Assembly (NCBI RefSeq): GCF_003573695.1 | Contig: NC_039363.1 | Location: 149,204,826 to 149,268,825 of the forward strand | Direction of reading: 5' to 3' | DNA length: 64,000 bases | DNA from: Papaver somniferum | Lineage: Eukaryota; Streptophyta; Magnoliopsida; Ranunculales; Papaveraceae | In this document: positions 1 through 11,025 of the stretch, piece by piece | How the letters are laid out: each line of letters opens with the position of its first letter | How positions within the stretch are numbered: the first letter of the stretch is position 1 | Notes under the pieces: generated by a model | Database searches by the model: none | Told to the model about the DNA's origin: nothing | The model's input: only the letters and a program-made list of their open reading frames with translations | Program-made: the position numbers and the translations under genes

Positions 1-161
1 TTTTATTGGCAAGTATCGATTCTTAAGCCGTAAGCTTCACTAGATTTTTGCAGTCAATTTGTATGCAACAATAATCCAACTCGAACTCCTAGATCCATCT
101 GAGAGTCTCAGTACACGTGTTTCCTTGTAAAGACCAAAATATAGATCGACACTCCTCCAAA

Positions 162-866
162 TCAGCTAGTAGACCCTCTGTAGTAGTAACCACCCTGTAT
201 TGGAAATTTAGATTCTAGTAGAATCTCCATAAGAAATTTGAGCGGACACACTTGTCTCCTGGTTGTTTTGTTTTTCCGTAAACGTTGCACATCTAAAATG
301 TAACAAAACATAATTAACAAGAGATGCATGATTATGTACATCGTTGTCCAAATTGTATTCCAAATAAATCTTCTTTCCACAAGGATGATTTTGTATATCA
401 ACAGAGAGTGGGATTATGATTCATCATGAAAATCCTGTTGTCAACGTATTCGCATATCAAATAACGTACTTGTTCATCTGTTGAAATATGAGAAACATCA
501 GGTCTATCTTTAACCCACTTGAATGCTTCCTCGATTTTTTCACTCAAACCTATACCAATGATCGACCAAAGAAAGCTCCTTTTTTAAATACTCCTTGAAA
601 AATACTTCCACCATTTTCTTAGAAAACCAGGAAGCAACCAATGAATTCTCATTCAGTAGCCTTGTCGTTTCTCTCCTCCTCTCCATGAGATCCAAGGTTT
701 TCAATTTATCTTGAGGGTGTAAGAGTGCATACAGTTCAGGACATTGCAAGTCAGCAATACTAAGTGTGAAGAATATAGTGGGTTCCCTCAACTGTTTCAC
801 CATCGATATAAGCTCCTTTAATATGTTGTACCAGTACGCTCTAGTTCCGCGATTTTTTTTGCACAA
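162..866 (-). pseudogene. Decayed Helitron Rep (Helitron-like N) domain fragment
   Basis: Helitron Rep/helicase proteins start rolling-circle transposition. The minus strand from 866 to 540 is open for 108 codons. It contains a MVKQLREPTIFFTLSIADLQ-type block followed by a FFKEYLKK block, the order seen in the Helitron_like_N domain (PTxFxTLSxAD, then FFKEFL). Reading on below 540 in the same strand, the line continues through a block matching the DxxDVxxYIxxYVxxRI part, and then, after a frameshift near 400, a basic RRQVCPLKF-like block where family members have a Cys-rich CRFxFP block. No downstream PIF1-type helicase is visible, so the piece is truncated and dead. It stands apart from the Helitron at 54778-60989. 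Assignment is by motif order only. Confidence 0.6.
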
Positions 867-1226
867 TAAGAAATATGAGAAGTTAAACGGGTGTCACCTG
901 ATAAGACCATTTCTCGGATTCTTTCAATTGAACATTCACCATCTTGTGGGGTTTTGTTTACATAAACAGATCCTAAAGACCATGCATGCCACCTAAAGAC
1001 CGTTGGATAAGTTTATTCCTTCGAAATCATGTTGGCGAAGGATTCGCATATCAGTAGTAACCATCATGCACCACACTTCAATGATAATCATCATGATATT
1101 TGACTATTGTTATTGTCAAGATTCCAATAATATTATGATCTATGATTATGTTAATACCGCCCCGTTAGACCAACAATTGAACTCTTAAAGCATTGAAAAA
1201 CTAGAAAGAAAAAAAATGAGACCTAC

Positions 1227-1279
1227 AAAAAAAAAAAAAAAAAAAAAAAAAAACAAAAAAAAAAAAAAAAAAAAAAAAA
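1227..1279. repeat. Poly(A) simple repeat
   Basis: About 53 bases of A with a single C near 1254. It creates a false Phe-rich ORF on the minus strand. It could be the poly(A) tail of an old retroposed sequence, but no LINE or SINE body is recognisable beside it. Confidence 0.9.
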
Positions 1280-3340
1280 GAAAAGAAGAAAGACATATCA
1301 TAAAAGCAATACAATAATTATTAGTGCCTTCTCCACCGGAAATCTCACCACAAACATTAACCTTTCTTTTCTTCATTTTTAGTCAAACACAAGGTACAAC
1401 ATAAAGCCACCATATGTTTTAAAAACATAGCACCCTGCTCTCTTTTCTTTCCTTATTTTTTTTTAAAACAAACTCACATATGTACCACCTATAAGATTTG
1501 TTTCAATGCTTATAGGACAGGAGGGTTTGGTGTGTCATCCAGCTGCCAGGATACATTGGATTTTCCAACTACTGGCTGTGATCTTCCCCACCTCCTCGAG
1601 GAACGCAATGGATTTTGTTAATCTGATGGCTGGCCGTCCATCCCATCCCACACTGTGTGTACTGATTCTGTGTCTTAAAGGAGAATCATAAATTGCTTAT
1701 TAAAAAAAGAAAGGGATTTATGGATTAGGTTTTCATTGTATGTAACGCACAACTCTTTCATTTGGTTTTCATTCTTTTACCGAGTTCTTGCGAAATCCTC
1801 TTGGCTTCCATATTTCATAACGTATCATTCATAAACCCTTATGCCTTTTCCCTCTCTCAACAATAGTAGACGGTATTCCCAATCCATTGAAAAAAGAAAA
1901 AAAAAACTGTCATCCTTGCATTAATTGGATCCTCTCTATATAATGGCCGATCCCAATCGAGATCAACATCAGTTCCAATCGAATATGTAAGTATTCTTTC
2001 CATAGCTCTCAATTTCGTTTATTTTCTATATTGTGCTTATTTTTTCCCTAGCCACCACATGAGGAGGGATTTTCATTCAATTAGGGTAACCGGTTAGTGG
2101 AGAGTGTTGAAACTGAAGAATATATTCTACAGAGTGTAGAAACTCTTATATAGAATTTGTGTTCTTCAAATTGTAAGTGAAATCCGTTTCTGAAATTTTG
2201 TTTCTACTAATCAAAATATGGATTCGTGCAGGTTTTAATGTACATTTTAACATCTTCCATATAAACTCAAGGAAGCGAATGTATATTATAACATCTTTCA
2301 ATTAAGCAGGTAGCTACTTCACTTTTCTTTCTGTAAGATTTAAGTTCTTAGAGCTGTGTGTTTAGGTTTTTTGTGTATGAATACTCTTCTTCAAACTGTT
2401 TTTTTGTTTTTGTTTTATACTCTTGATTTACTGAAGAATTTGATTTTGTTTAGAAGATTTTGATTTTGTTTAATGATTTTATGAAATACATATTCTTAGT
2501 TAATGTTGTGTTTCTAAATGCAATAATGAGGATGTTCCTGAACCATGGATGGCCAGATGAATCCTCCAGCTAGAGATCACAACATTTATGGATGAAAAGC
2601 AAGCAAATTATCAGTTCTATCATGGTGGATGCAAATCTTTTATTCACAATCAATACTGGAAAATACTCTTTGTGATGCAGGTAGGCTAAACGTACTCATG
2701 ATAATCCCAAGAGCTAAACACATAGCATCTTGGCTATATTTTACAACAACATTTTTTCTCAGTGCTCTGAACTTATTTTAAAACTTAGGTTGCTTGATTA
2801 ATCTGTGTGTTTTATTCATCTATATGATAATAGTTTGAGAATTTTAGAGAGTCTTTATTCTGGATATGATATTGAGAGAATGTACTGGCAAGCCAGGCTA
2901 TGAGGGACTCATGTGCAATGTTCGTACTTAATTGAACACTGGTTTTTTTACCAATTAATTTTATTTGTCATAGTTATTTTTTTTTGATTATCCAACTGAA
3001 GCTTCAGGCAATCAACCATTTACTTGATTTTATATTTAGTGGGTGACATAATTGATGATCTGAATTATTTTGTTTTTCAACATCATTAGGTGCAACTGGA
3101 ACATTCTGCTTCTTTTTCTAACATGTTATACCATTTTTGATACTAACCATCAGAGATATTTACAAACCTTATTTCTTAAAAATAAATTGGATCTTTATTT
3201 GGTCAACATACATAAGTATCTTTCTATTATCCAGTCAATGATTTAGTCCACCGACTTGATCAAATAATTGTGACATCTTTTCCAGGCGAGGAGCTACATG
3301 GGTTGGTACCAAAGAACCTAATCCAGAAATTTGATCCTTG
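1280..3340. other. AT-rich flanking DNA, no recognisable gene
   Basis: No long ORF and no known domain. A TATATAATGGCC context near 1938-1950 opens a 15-codon plus-strand ORF ending in ATATGTAAGT, which resembles a first exon with a 5' splice site. Short open pieces near 2540-2600 and 3286-3340 follow, the latter after a CTTTTCCAG acceptor-like sequence. These may be remains of a split gene, but I cannot join them into a protein. Confidence 0.4.
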
Positions 3341-3345
3341 CTTCG
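3341..3345. repeat. Target-site duplication (left) of the Tat element
   Basis: CTTCG lies directly before the left LTR and again at 21360-21364 directly after the right LTR. This perfect 5-bp duplication is the expected product of a Ty3/gypsy integrase and fixes both element ends. Confidence 0.9.
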
Positions 3346-3726
3346 TGTTAAGGGGTGAATTTAGGTTTGAGGTTTTACCCGTCCTAGCTATCCAAATGAT
3401 CTCACTTTTATAAGAATAGTAAAAGAGAGAGAGAGTTGTCCTTCTATTGTACCTTGTCCTTCTTTATATAGACTTTTCAAAAGCCCTTTTCTTTTATGAC
3501 ATCATGCCATGTGTCCTAAACTTATGTAATTACTACGAATGCCATTCCTTCTCTAATAAAACCTTCTTCTTTCTATTAATTCCTTCCTTGTCCTTTTCAT
3601 CTAACAAACACTTTCTTGGTGAACTTAGGCTTTAATCCCCAAGTCTCCATGTCTCATGTCGGGCTTGCCTCCCCTTGGAGGGCATACTAGCCCAGCTAAA
3701 GGGGTAATATTTTTCATGTATCAACA
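3346..3726 (-). repeat. 3' LTR of the Tat element
   Basis: Starts TGTTAAGGGG and ends ATGTATCAACA on the plus strand. It pairs over its full length with 20982-21359. Since the element reads on the minus strand, this copy is the 3' LTR. A minus-strand TATATAAAG at about 3463-3471 (matched at 21095-21103) is the likely LTR TATA box. Confidence 0.9.
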
Positions 3727-3740
3727 TTAGTCCCCTGACT
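3727..3740 (-). other. Polypurine tract of the Tat element
   Basis: On the minus strand this reads AGTCAGGGGACTAA and lies directly against the 3' LTR, the position where plus-strand DNA priming occurs in LTR elements. Confidence 0.6.
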
Positions 3741-3843
3741 ATTGGGTCAATTGTTAAATGACCAGATAGTCAAATCATCCTTATTCTCGATCTCCACGCG
3801 TCACAAACAGCGGGACGGGTGCTATGTCACTTATGATGCCACT

Positions 3844-3860
3844 CCCTCTATATATGGATG
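3844..3860 (+). promoter_or_regulatory. TATA element of antisense cassette 1
   Basis: CACTCCCTCTATATATGG ends about 85 bases before the ATG at 3939. The second cassette has CACTCCCTTTACCTTTATATA at a matching distance, and both are preceded by a TCTCCACG(C/T)GT block about 60 bases upstream. Conservation between diverged copies supports a promoter role. Confidence 0.5.
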
Positions 3861-3938
3861 TTGTTCCTTACATTTGACTATCCGTCTCAAACTCCTCGTT
3901 TTCCATTTTTGCTTCTTCCCGTAGGGTACTTTACTTAA

Positions 3939-4652
3939 ATGGCTCATTCCCTTCATGGGTATGTTTTAACCTTAGCGCCTATTCCTGTGCTGGTCTCAAT
4001 GTTCAAAGAGGCGGAACTGGAGCGCATGTTGTTAGTGAAGGCCGAAATTGAGGTGCTTCGTGAACATAGATTAGCGAAAAGGGATTCTATGAGTGTCCAG
4101 TTTGCGGAACGTCATGAAGTGCATCAGGCGGCTCAGATGTCCGGACACATGCCATATGCCATTCGGTATGCTTTAGATGACGCAGTCACAACTCGGTACG
4201 CTGCCGACTCGCTTCTCATGGAGTCCTCACTAATGACAACGACTATAGACCATGCCATCGCTGATTGTCGTTCGTATACCTCTGATCAAGTGACTTCGCG
4301 GCTCCCGGGGTACACTCTGTCTTTAGTGGCTGCCTCAGCGCTCGTAAACCTGCTGTATCCCAAAGATGAGCTCGCGCGTCTACTAGCATTAAGAGCAGAG
4401 GTGGAGATACTGAGGGTTCTCAGAAAAACTCGCTTAGACAAAGCTCGTAAGGAGTGTGATGAACTTGAAGGCGCTCTTGCGCTCGCTTGTAATGCAAGAG
4501 GCAAGGGCAAAGTTATGCGGGACATCCGCAGGTTGATAAGCGAGGCTAACCAGGAACTATCTCAAGCCACCATTCATTGTGACGAGGGGCGTTTAATGGC
4601 GGAAGCCGTGGATATAAACATTCCCCGTTGTCGCGGGCTGATAGTCGGTTAA
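3939..4652 (+). CDS. Antisense extra ORF (copy 1), internally duplicated helical protein
   Basis: Open for 237 codons and antisense to gag-pol, between integrase and the 3' LTR, where Tat elements are known to carry additional ORFs. Function unknown. The protein is two copies of one ~110-residue module, about residues 4-112 and 121-233. Each opens with a GYxLxL block, then a leucine- and charge-rich stretch (AELERMLLVKAEIEVLREHR against DELARLLALRAEVEILRVLR) and closes with an Ile/Asp...CR block (IADCRS, IPRCRG). It looks strongly helical, possibly coiled coil; no signal peptide or membrane span. A diverged second gene copy follows at 5084-5773. The ATG follows a TATA element by ~85 bases. 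Being open while gag-pol is broken suggests it was a real gene, though chance cannot be excluded. Confidence 0.6.
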   Translation: MAHSLHGYVLTLAPIPVLVSMFKEAELERMLLVKAEIEVLREHRLAKRDSMSVQFAERHEVHQAAQMSGHMPYAIRYALDDAVTTRYAADSLLMESSLMTTTIDHAIADCRSYTSDQVTSRLPGYTLSLVAASALVNLLYPKDELARLLALRAEVEILRVLRKTRLDKARKECDELEGALALACNARGKGKVMRDIRRLISEANQELSQATIHCDEGRLMAEAVDINIPRCRGLIVG

Positions 4653-5083
4653 TGCTGCGTGTCGTTTTGTGGCGACTTATTTTGATAGCTTTTTCCTTCG
4701 TACATTTGTTTTGGGATTCCATCTCTTATAGACTTCTTTTCGATATTAGTACTATTTATTGCTTGTCCCTATGTTGCTTTTCCCTGTTGCTACTTTCCAT
4801 TTCTTGTGTTCGTGGGTATTGCCCTTCTGGGCTTTGATCTCTGAGTCCCCAGGGCTCATTTCAAGTTTGCCTTCCTTTTAGGAGGTACCCCAGTGCTGCT
4901 TGGGGAGGCATCGTCTCCTGTACTTCATTTTCCATGTGAATTTACACGTATCTCCACGTGTAAGGGAAGGAGGGTGCATCATGAGTCACTCCCTTTACCT
5001 TTATATACAGTTCTTCTCCCTAGTATGCTTATTAGTTTCTTTTTAATTTCATTCTCCTTCTCTTGGTCAATCGTATTGCCTGC
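4653..5083 (+). other. Spacer with promoter region of antisense cassette 2
   Basis: Non-coding. It contains a TCTCCACGTGT block near 4950 and TTATATACA at 5001-5009, both matched upstream of copy 1. The duplication therefore took in promoter and coding sequence together. Confidence 0.45.
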
Positions 5084-5773
5084 ATGGAAAAGTCTCTTCA
5101 TGGATATGTGTTATCCTTGACGCCTGTTCCCATGTTGGTTTCGGCAAGGTTTAGACGATGTGAATTGAAGCTCCTTCTGCTTGTGAAGTATGAAATCAAA
5201 GAGCTTCGAAAGCAGAGGAAGGTAAATAGAGATGCCAAGCGCGAGAACTTCAGGTTACATCATGAGGCGTACCAGGCTTCTCAACAAGCTGAACCGTCAG
5301 GTCGCGTGCCGTTAGATATCCAGCGAGTGCTGGACGAGTCTACTACCGCTCGTGACGCGACCAATCAATTATTCGAGGATTCTGTGATGTTGATGGCCAC
5401 TATAGATCGCGTCATTTCCGATTGCGATCTCTGGATTTCCGATCAGATAGCCTTACCGCTTCTTCGGCATACACTGACCTCGGCGGATGAGTTGGTGCGC
5501 TTATTAGTCTTAAAAGAAGAAGCGGGTTTGTTGTGGACGGTTCGGTTAATTCGTCAAGATAAAGCTCGTAAATAGTACGATGATCATGAGGACACTCTTT
5601 CGCTTGCTCGTGAAGCCGGGGCTGAGGGTGAGATTATTCAAGACATCCATCATTTAGTGCATGGAGCTGATCAGAATCTTCTCTTGGCTACTGCCCGGTG
5701 TGATGATGGACGTTTGATGATGGACGATTTGGATGCGGATATTGCTCGTTGTCGGGCGTTAATGGCTGATTAG
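5084..5773 (+). pseudogene. Antisense extra ORF (copy 2), one in-frame stop
   Basis: This is a diverged tandem paralogue of the ORF at 3939-4652. It shares the SLHGYVL(T/S)L start, the ELxxLLLVKxEI stretch, the IDRVISDC block and the C-terminal CDDGRLM and IARCRAL blocks. An in-frame TAG at 5573-5575 replaces the Glu codon of copy 1 in the KARKE context, and the frame then stays open to TAG at 5771-5773. About ten residues around the second GY block are missing compared with copy 1. ATG 5084 is preferred over the in-frame ATG at 5063 because it aligns with the copy 1 start. Amino acids are conserved much better than a neutral duplicate would suggest, pointing to a period of selection. Function unknown. 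Confidence 0.6.
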
Positions 5774-6040
5774 GTTGCATATCCCTCTACAGGGTTGTCT
5801 TTTCATTTTGACGCTTGGTTTCCCTTTTATGTTTGTTCTGAATCAATATGAATAGTTTTTGCTTTTTAAGTTGGAGTGTTGTTTTCTTCCCTTTCTCTCT
5901 TCTTTTCTTTATTTTTCTCTTTTTTTTGAATGTGCTCACTTCATCTCTCTCATGTTTCTCTTTTTTTTTTTGTGAGAAGGGTATGCGTACTCCCTCCCTC
6001 TTTTATGAGGGGGGTTACCACTGATAAAGAGGATTAACGC
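5774..6040. other. Pyrimidine-rich spacer, no gene
   Basis: T/C-rich non-coding sequence between the antisense cassettes and the first tandem array. I see nothing else in it. Confidence 0.6.
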
Positions 6041-6570
6041 ACAAGTAAAACACACCTACTCTCCCCCTCTTTTTTTTTTAATTTATTGAGAGGGTGTTGG
6101 GTGAGGCGGCCCTTAGTGAAACGCGCCTACTCCCCCCTCTTTTTGTTGAAAGGGTGTTGGGTGGGGTGGGCGTTGGTGAAACGCGCCCACTCTCTCCTCC
6201 GTTAATTGAGAGGGTGTTGGGTGGGTCGGGCGTTAGTGAAACGCGCCTACTCCCCCTCTTTTTATTGAAAGGGTCTTGGGTGGGGTGGGCGTTAGTGAAA
6301 CGCGCCCACTCTCTCCGTTTATTGAAAGTGTGTTGGGTGGGGTGGGCTATGGTGAAACGCGCCTACTCCCCTCTCTTTTTGTTGAAAGGGTGTTGGGTGG
6401 GGTGGGCGTTGGTGAAACGCGCCCACCCTCTCCGTTTATTTTAAGTGTGTTGGGTGGGGTGGGCGTTGGTGAAACGCACCTACTCCCCCTTTTTTTGTTG
6501 AAAGGGTCTTGGGTGGGGTGGGCGTTAGTGAAACGCGCATACTCCTCACTCTGTTTTTTGTCGAAGGGGG
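6041..6570. repeat. Tandem array 1 (~55-61 bp units, about 8 copies)
   Basis: The unit carries GTGAAACGCGCC, a CT-rich block, TTTATTGA and GGGTGTTGGGTGGGGTGGGC. GTGAAACGCGC recurs near 6117, 6178, 6237, 6297, 6352, 6412, 6470 and 6529. One strand is markedly G-rich. Such arrays sit in the hypervariable 3' untranslated region of Tat elements and can seed satellites. The ORFs through it are products of the repeat. Confidence 0.85.
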
Positions 6571-6589
6571 CTTGGTGATTTCGGTGGAG

Positions 6590-7015
6590 GGGCGGTCGAT
6601 CAGGCGCCTTTGGTTTTCTTGAAACCTTTTGTGAATGTCGGGCAATCAGGCGCCTTTGGCTTCCCTGAGTCCTTTTGTGAATTTGTCAGTCGGTCAGGCG
6701 CCTTTAGCTTCCCTAAGACCTTTTGTGAATTTGTCAGTCGATCAGGCGCCTTTGGCTGCCCTTAGACCTTTTGTGAATTTGTCTGTCAATCAGGCGCCTT
6801 TGGCTACCCTGAAACCTTTTGTGAACTTGTCAGTCGATCGGGTGCCTTTGGCTTACCTGAGAGCTTTTGTGAATTTGTCAGTCAATCAGGCGCCTTTGGC
6901 TGCCCGAGACCTTTTATGAATTTGTCAGTCAATCAGGCGCCTTTGCCTGCCCTGAGGACTTTTGTGAATTTGCTAGTCAATCAGGCGCCTTTGGCTGCCC
7001 TGAGACCTTTTGCAG
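6590..7015. repeat. Tandem array 2 (48-bp units, about 9 copies)
   Basis: The unit contains CAGGCGCCTTTGGCT, then CCTTTTGTGAATTTGTCAGT. The period is 48 bp, a multiple of three, so the plus strand stays open for 94 codons as a 16-residue repeat (QAPLAxLRPFVNLSV). A different sequence from array 1, but in the same 3' region of the element. Confidence 0.85.
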
Positions 7016-7074
7016 ATACACAATTTTGACTAACTTACTTTTATTGCTCTGGACGGATGTTTACATAGTGCGAC

Positions 7075-8405
7075 TTATGCGTAATTGTTTTTCAACCACT
7101 TGCCATTGATAGGCGTTTTGACTTTGGTTCCATTCATACGTCCAAGCTTATAGTATCCGCTTTTTGCCACTTTCCTTATCATGAACGGGACCTCCCAATT
7201 TGCAGCGAACTTCCCTTCACTGGCGTTTCTTTGTACGTGTGGGGCGATTTTTAAGACCAACTCATCCACCCTGAATGTTATTTCCTTTACGCTCTGGTTG
7301 TAGTAATTAGCTGCGCGCTTTCTATAAGATTTCGCTAATCTCTCTGCTCGTGTTCTCCTTTCCTCTAATGTGTCCAAATGAGCGAAGCGACTTATTTCAT
7401 CGGGTGTGGTGTGGCTAGCCATTGTTACTCTTGCAGACGGGATCACTATTTCTGCAGGTAGGATTGCATCTTCTTCATCGACTAGTGAATAAGGTGATGC
7501 TCCTGTGGAGTCGCTCTTTGAAATCCTATATGGCCAGAGTGTCAATGGCAGATGCTCGTGCCATTCTCTATGATGATCATGCACTATTCTACTAAGGATG
7601 CGGATGAGCGTCTTATTTGTTGCTTCCGCCTGCCCATTCCCTTTGGGATAATAAGGAGTTGACGTGTGAAGCATTGTGTTGTATTGGCGGAGCAAGTCGA
7701 TCACGTCCTTGTTCACGAACGACTTTGTGTTGTCTGCTCTGATTATCATAGGCGCGCCAAACCTGCAAATGATGTGGTCTTTGATGAACGTGGCTATCGT
7801 AGCACCTGCGTAATCTTTGAGGGGTATTGCTTCAACCCACTTGGACACGTACTCCGTGACTGTTATTATGTATTTATGACGCTTTAAGGACGTTAGGTTG
7901 ATCAGTCCTATGAGATCAAGTCCCTAACTATGGAACGTCCAGAGTGTTATTATGCTACGTAGTAGGGTATGAGGTGCTTGGATCAAATTTCCATGTGTCT
8001 AGCAATGTAAGCATTTCGGACGTGTTCCGCGGTATCACCTTCCATGGTTGTCCAGTAGAAGCCTCCTTCATAAAGTTGTAGGAACAGTTTCCGCATTCCT
8101 TGATGTTCCGCATCGTGGGACCGAGTCATGACTTCTGCCGCTTCCTGATCTGACAGACACCGTAGCGCAACGTTACCTTAGTTTCTGCGATAAAAGACAC
8201 CCCCGTGTATATAGAAACGCGTTGTTTTCCTTTGGACTTTAAGGGCCTCCTGTCTATCGCTCGGTAATCTTATGTGTTGGATGAAATCGAAGTAGGGTTG
8301 CCTCCAATCCGTTTCTTCAATGGTGCAGACTTCCGCCGGTTGCGGTGGTTCTTGACAATCGGCGCAACTGTCTTGGAGTGCTGATGCTTGAGCTGACATA
8401 CTCGG
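7075..8405 (-). pseudogene. Integrase of the Tat element (3' part), broken
   Basis: Integrase joins the element cDNA to the chromosome. Read down the minus strand from 8405: the CADC half of a first zinc finger, a DWRQPYFDF linker, a second H2C2 finger (HDAEH near 8125, KCLHC near 8005), then the DDE core with GLDLIG near 7915, a degenerate RADN where SDNG is usual near 7735, and YYPKGNGQAEATNKTL near 7640. The core is followed by a C-terminal domain with a WEVPF stretch and a stop near 7075. Breaks are a stop after FYRRN (8175), a frameshift near 8010, a stop right after KCLHC, and a stop just before GLDLIG. The 5' half of the first finger lies across the nested element, at 16272-16340. Confidence 0.85.
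8401..8405. repeat. Target-site duplication (left) of the nested element
   Basis: CTCGG here and CTTGG at 16272-16276, one mismatch. Taking out the element plus one copy restores the reading frame across the first integrase zinc finger of the host element, which confirms the ends. Confidence 0.8.
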
Positions 8406-9912
8406 TGATAGACACATTTTTGTGTCTAAGTTGTCCTCAATTTCCTGTATTGTTGGTACTCGATTTCGTACTTATTATGGTGTTTTTTGTATTTGTAGGT
8501 ATTTTTGGAAAATAAACATTTTTGGAAAATTCGGCTCGAAAAGTTGCTCGGGGCACCCCCTTGCTATACGGACCCCAGATTTGGCTAAGGAGCACCCATG
8601 GCTATCTATAACCCAAATTCATTCTCAGCACCCATGGATATTCGCACCCCAGAACTGGATATGGCACTCCATCTTCACCTTCGTTTGAAACAAATTTTGG
8701 CGGGAAAATGGAGCACTAACTGGCAGAGTTTAGATTCACGAATTGGACGTGATTTCATGAGACTCAATGGCTGATTTTTGTTGCGTAGGCTTGATTCAGC
8801 TAAACAGGGATGGTAAATCTTGCGGAATCAAGAAAACAGGCATGTAACGTATCTTTTGGAGTAAACAGAGCACGAGATATTCTCGAGATTATGTTGAACG
8901 AGTTTGTGAAGATTACGTGTTTGGAGTGTGTAGATATTCCCCTTTCACGAGCTTAACTCAATTATAGGCGAGCTTATGGCATGTTTGGAGTGTGCAGATG
9001 GCAGGAAGACGCGTGATGGAGGTGAAAATGGAAAGATATTCCCGTAACTGCATGGAGAATAATTCTCTTCACTGTCGAGTTACCGGAGATCTTTTGAAGT
9101 TATGAGGGGTAATCCTTGGCCCTGTAGAGTATATATAGGGTTCTGGGGAATCACAGAGGGGAGGAGGGAATTTGGGATAGTTTAGAACGCTACAGAGACA
9201 TAAATAATCGAGTTTCAGGAAACTGCCATTTCTGCTGCTGAAGCTGAAGAACACGAAGAACATTGACCCACAGAGGCAGTCGTTTTGCTACAGTAACAAC
9301 GACAGTTAGGTTCTATCGTTCCCTGTAACAGTTCGGTTTGTAACATTTATAACTGTTACAAACCCGATTTAATTGATTTCTCTCCCGTTTCATCGTTTGT
9401 ACACCACCTTTGAGAAATAAAAATGAATTTTGAGCGTGTTTCCATGATGAAGAGCTAAACCCAATCCTTGGGGCGATGGAGGAAGCTGTTGTTTCGGTAA
9501 AAGTGATATATCTTTATTTTAAATTAATTATATCAATTCTATTATGATTTTTGCATTGAACTAAAAATGGATTATATGATTTTGATTAGTTAGGTGTATT
9601 TTCTCTTGATAGAATATGCTTGCTTTAGAGTTTTGATATTATATGCTTGGATTAACATCTATTCTTTTAAAAATCCACATGTCTAGGCAATACTATTAGA
9701 ATCAATTTGAATGTTGAGTTGCGAAATTATTGCTTTATTAAATCACTAATATCGAACAATGGTGGAATCCTAGCCCCAGTCTCTCCACAATATTCATATT
9801 ACCTTTTTATTTGAGTTTATTATTATCATTTATAAAATTTAAGTCTAGAAAATCTGCTTTCAGAAGTCTTGAACGAACCATCTTAGTACAACATCATTGA
9901 AAATAACCATCA
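8406..9912 (+). repeat. 5' LTR of the nested element
   Basis: Starts TGATAGACACATTTTTGTG and ends AACCATCA. It pairs with 14755-16271 apart from a few substitutions and small indels. TATATATAG at 9130-9137 is the likely TATA box (15487-15494 in the other LTR). Confidence 0.9.
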
Positions 9913-9917
9913 ATTTT

Positions 9918-9934
9918 TGGCGCCACCGACGCGG
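9918..9934 (+). other. Primer binding site, tRNA-Asp type
   Basis: TGGCGCCACCGACGCGG begins six bases after the 5' LTR. The first seven bases match the complement of the plant tRNA-Asp 3' end, as in Athila elements; the rest has diverged. Confidence 0.65.
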
Positions 9935-11025
9935 TCTTGTCTTTAGGCTAGAGTTTTTAGATTTTTTTTAAGGTTTTTATTTGTTTTTTAGGTTTTTATT
10001 TGTTCTTCTTTACGTTTTTGGGTTTTTGTCTTTTCCTTACAGATTTTGGAGCGAAAGAAAAATTTGCCAAAGTTTTTGGTGAATACTTAAAGATTTGGAG
10101 TAAAAGCAAAGCGAAAGGAGCGAAAGAAAAGAAGAATAAAAATTTATTAAAAAAAAGAGAGAGAGAGAGACAATTTTTTTTAGATTTTTTTTTTAGATTA
10201 TCTTTTTCTTTTGCACTTTATTTTTGGACTTTGGACTGTGGACTTTGGGACTTTATTTTTTTTAAACCCTACGGAAGGGTGGTTTAAATATAAACTGTTT
10301 GAAGAGAAGGACGGCGATTACGATATCGCCTCGGCCCTTCGGGTTCGTACATGACATATGAGTCGTGGCCCGAGTCGACTTCAGCGGTTCATCCCTTGTC
10401 TGGTATAGGAGGTAAGTTTGTCGAAACACTCGCGAATCCCCTATCAGCGAGTTACTGTATTCCTTCGTTTGCATATATGCTGAGGATTTGAAAACGACTG
10501 CTTTAATTTCCTAGTAAAGGGAAAGGACTGGCCATACAAGATAAGGGTTCGGATTTCATCACCGTTCCCTTCTTGCTCGCCTTAGGAAAACGAAACCAAA
10601 CGCGAATCTAAGCCTAAAATTTGACTAGAACGAGACCTACAGGGAAACGAGCTTAATAGGAAAGTCATTCGAAAAATATTGGTTACTCTTTTAAGCATGC
10701 TTCAAAGTTCATGATGGTTTCTGTGAGTTGAATACGCCGCCTTGTAACGCCGGTGAGGCCTTGGGTATCAAAGCTCCACTGAGCTTCCCTCGTCTCGATT
10801 CAACTTACTTAAACTCGGATTGATTCCAGAGGGCTTTGATGAAATTGTAACGAATTCCCTTTCGAAGGATTAGAAGCTGGTCTAGAAACAATCTAAGTGG
10901 AGCCATCATGCTTTTTGTTTGCTAAAATCAGTAGGTTTGCTGTGGTGGAGTCAGCCTTGTTTGTGTTTTCATAGAACTTACATTCCTTTTAGGATTTCTT
11001 TCTTTTTCTTTTATTTTTCTAGTGT
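9935..11025 (+). other. Untranslated leader of the nested element
   Basis: About 1.1 kb between primer site and gag with no credible ORF, including purine-rich stretches near 10060-10165. Long leaders are usual in Athila-type elements, and packaging signals would lie here. Confidence 0.6.

Noticed and set aside
1185..1376. Minus-strand ORF with a long Phe run
   Set aside because: It is a translation of the poly(A) run at 1227-1279.
1940..1990. TATATAATGGCC followed by a short ORF and GTAAGT as a live gene start
   Set aside because: The TATA overlaps the ATG, which leaves no room for a transcript start, and no joinable downstream exons were found.
6094..6919. Repetitive ORFs (VLGGVGVGETR and QAPLAxLRPFVNLSV) as repeat proteins
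   Set aside because: Both follow directly from tandem DNA repeats; the first array does not keep one frame. No start context or homology supports a protein.
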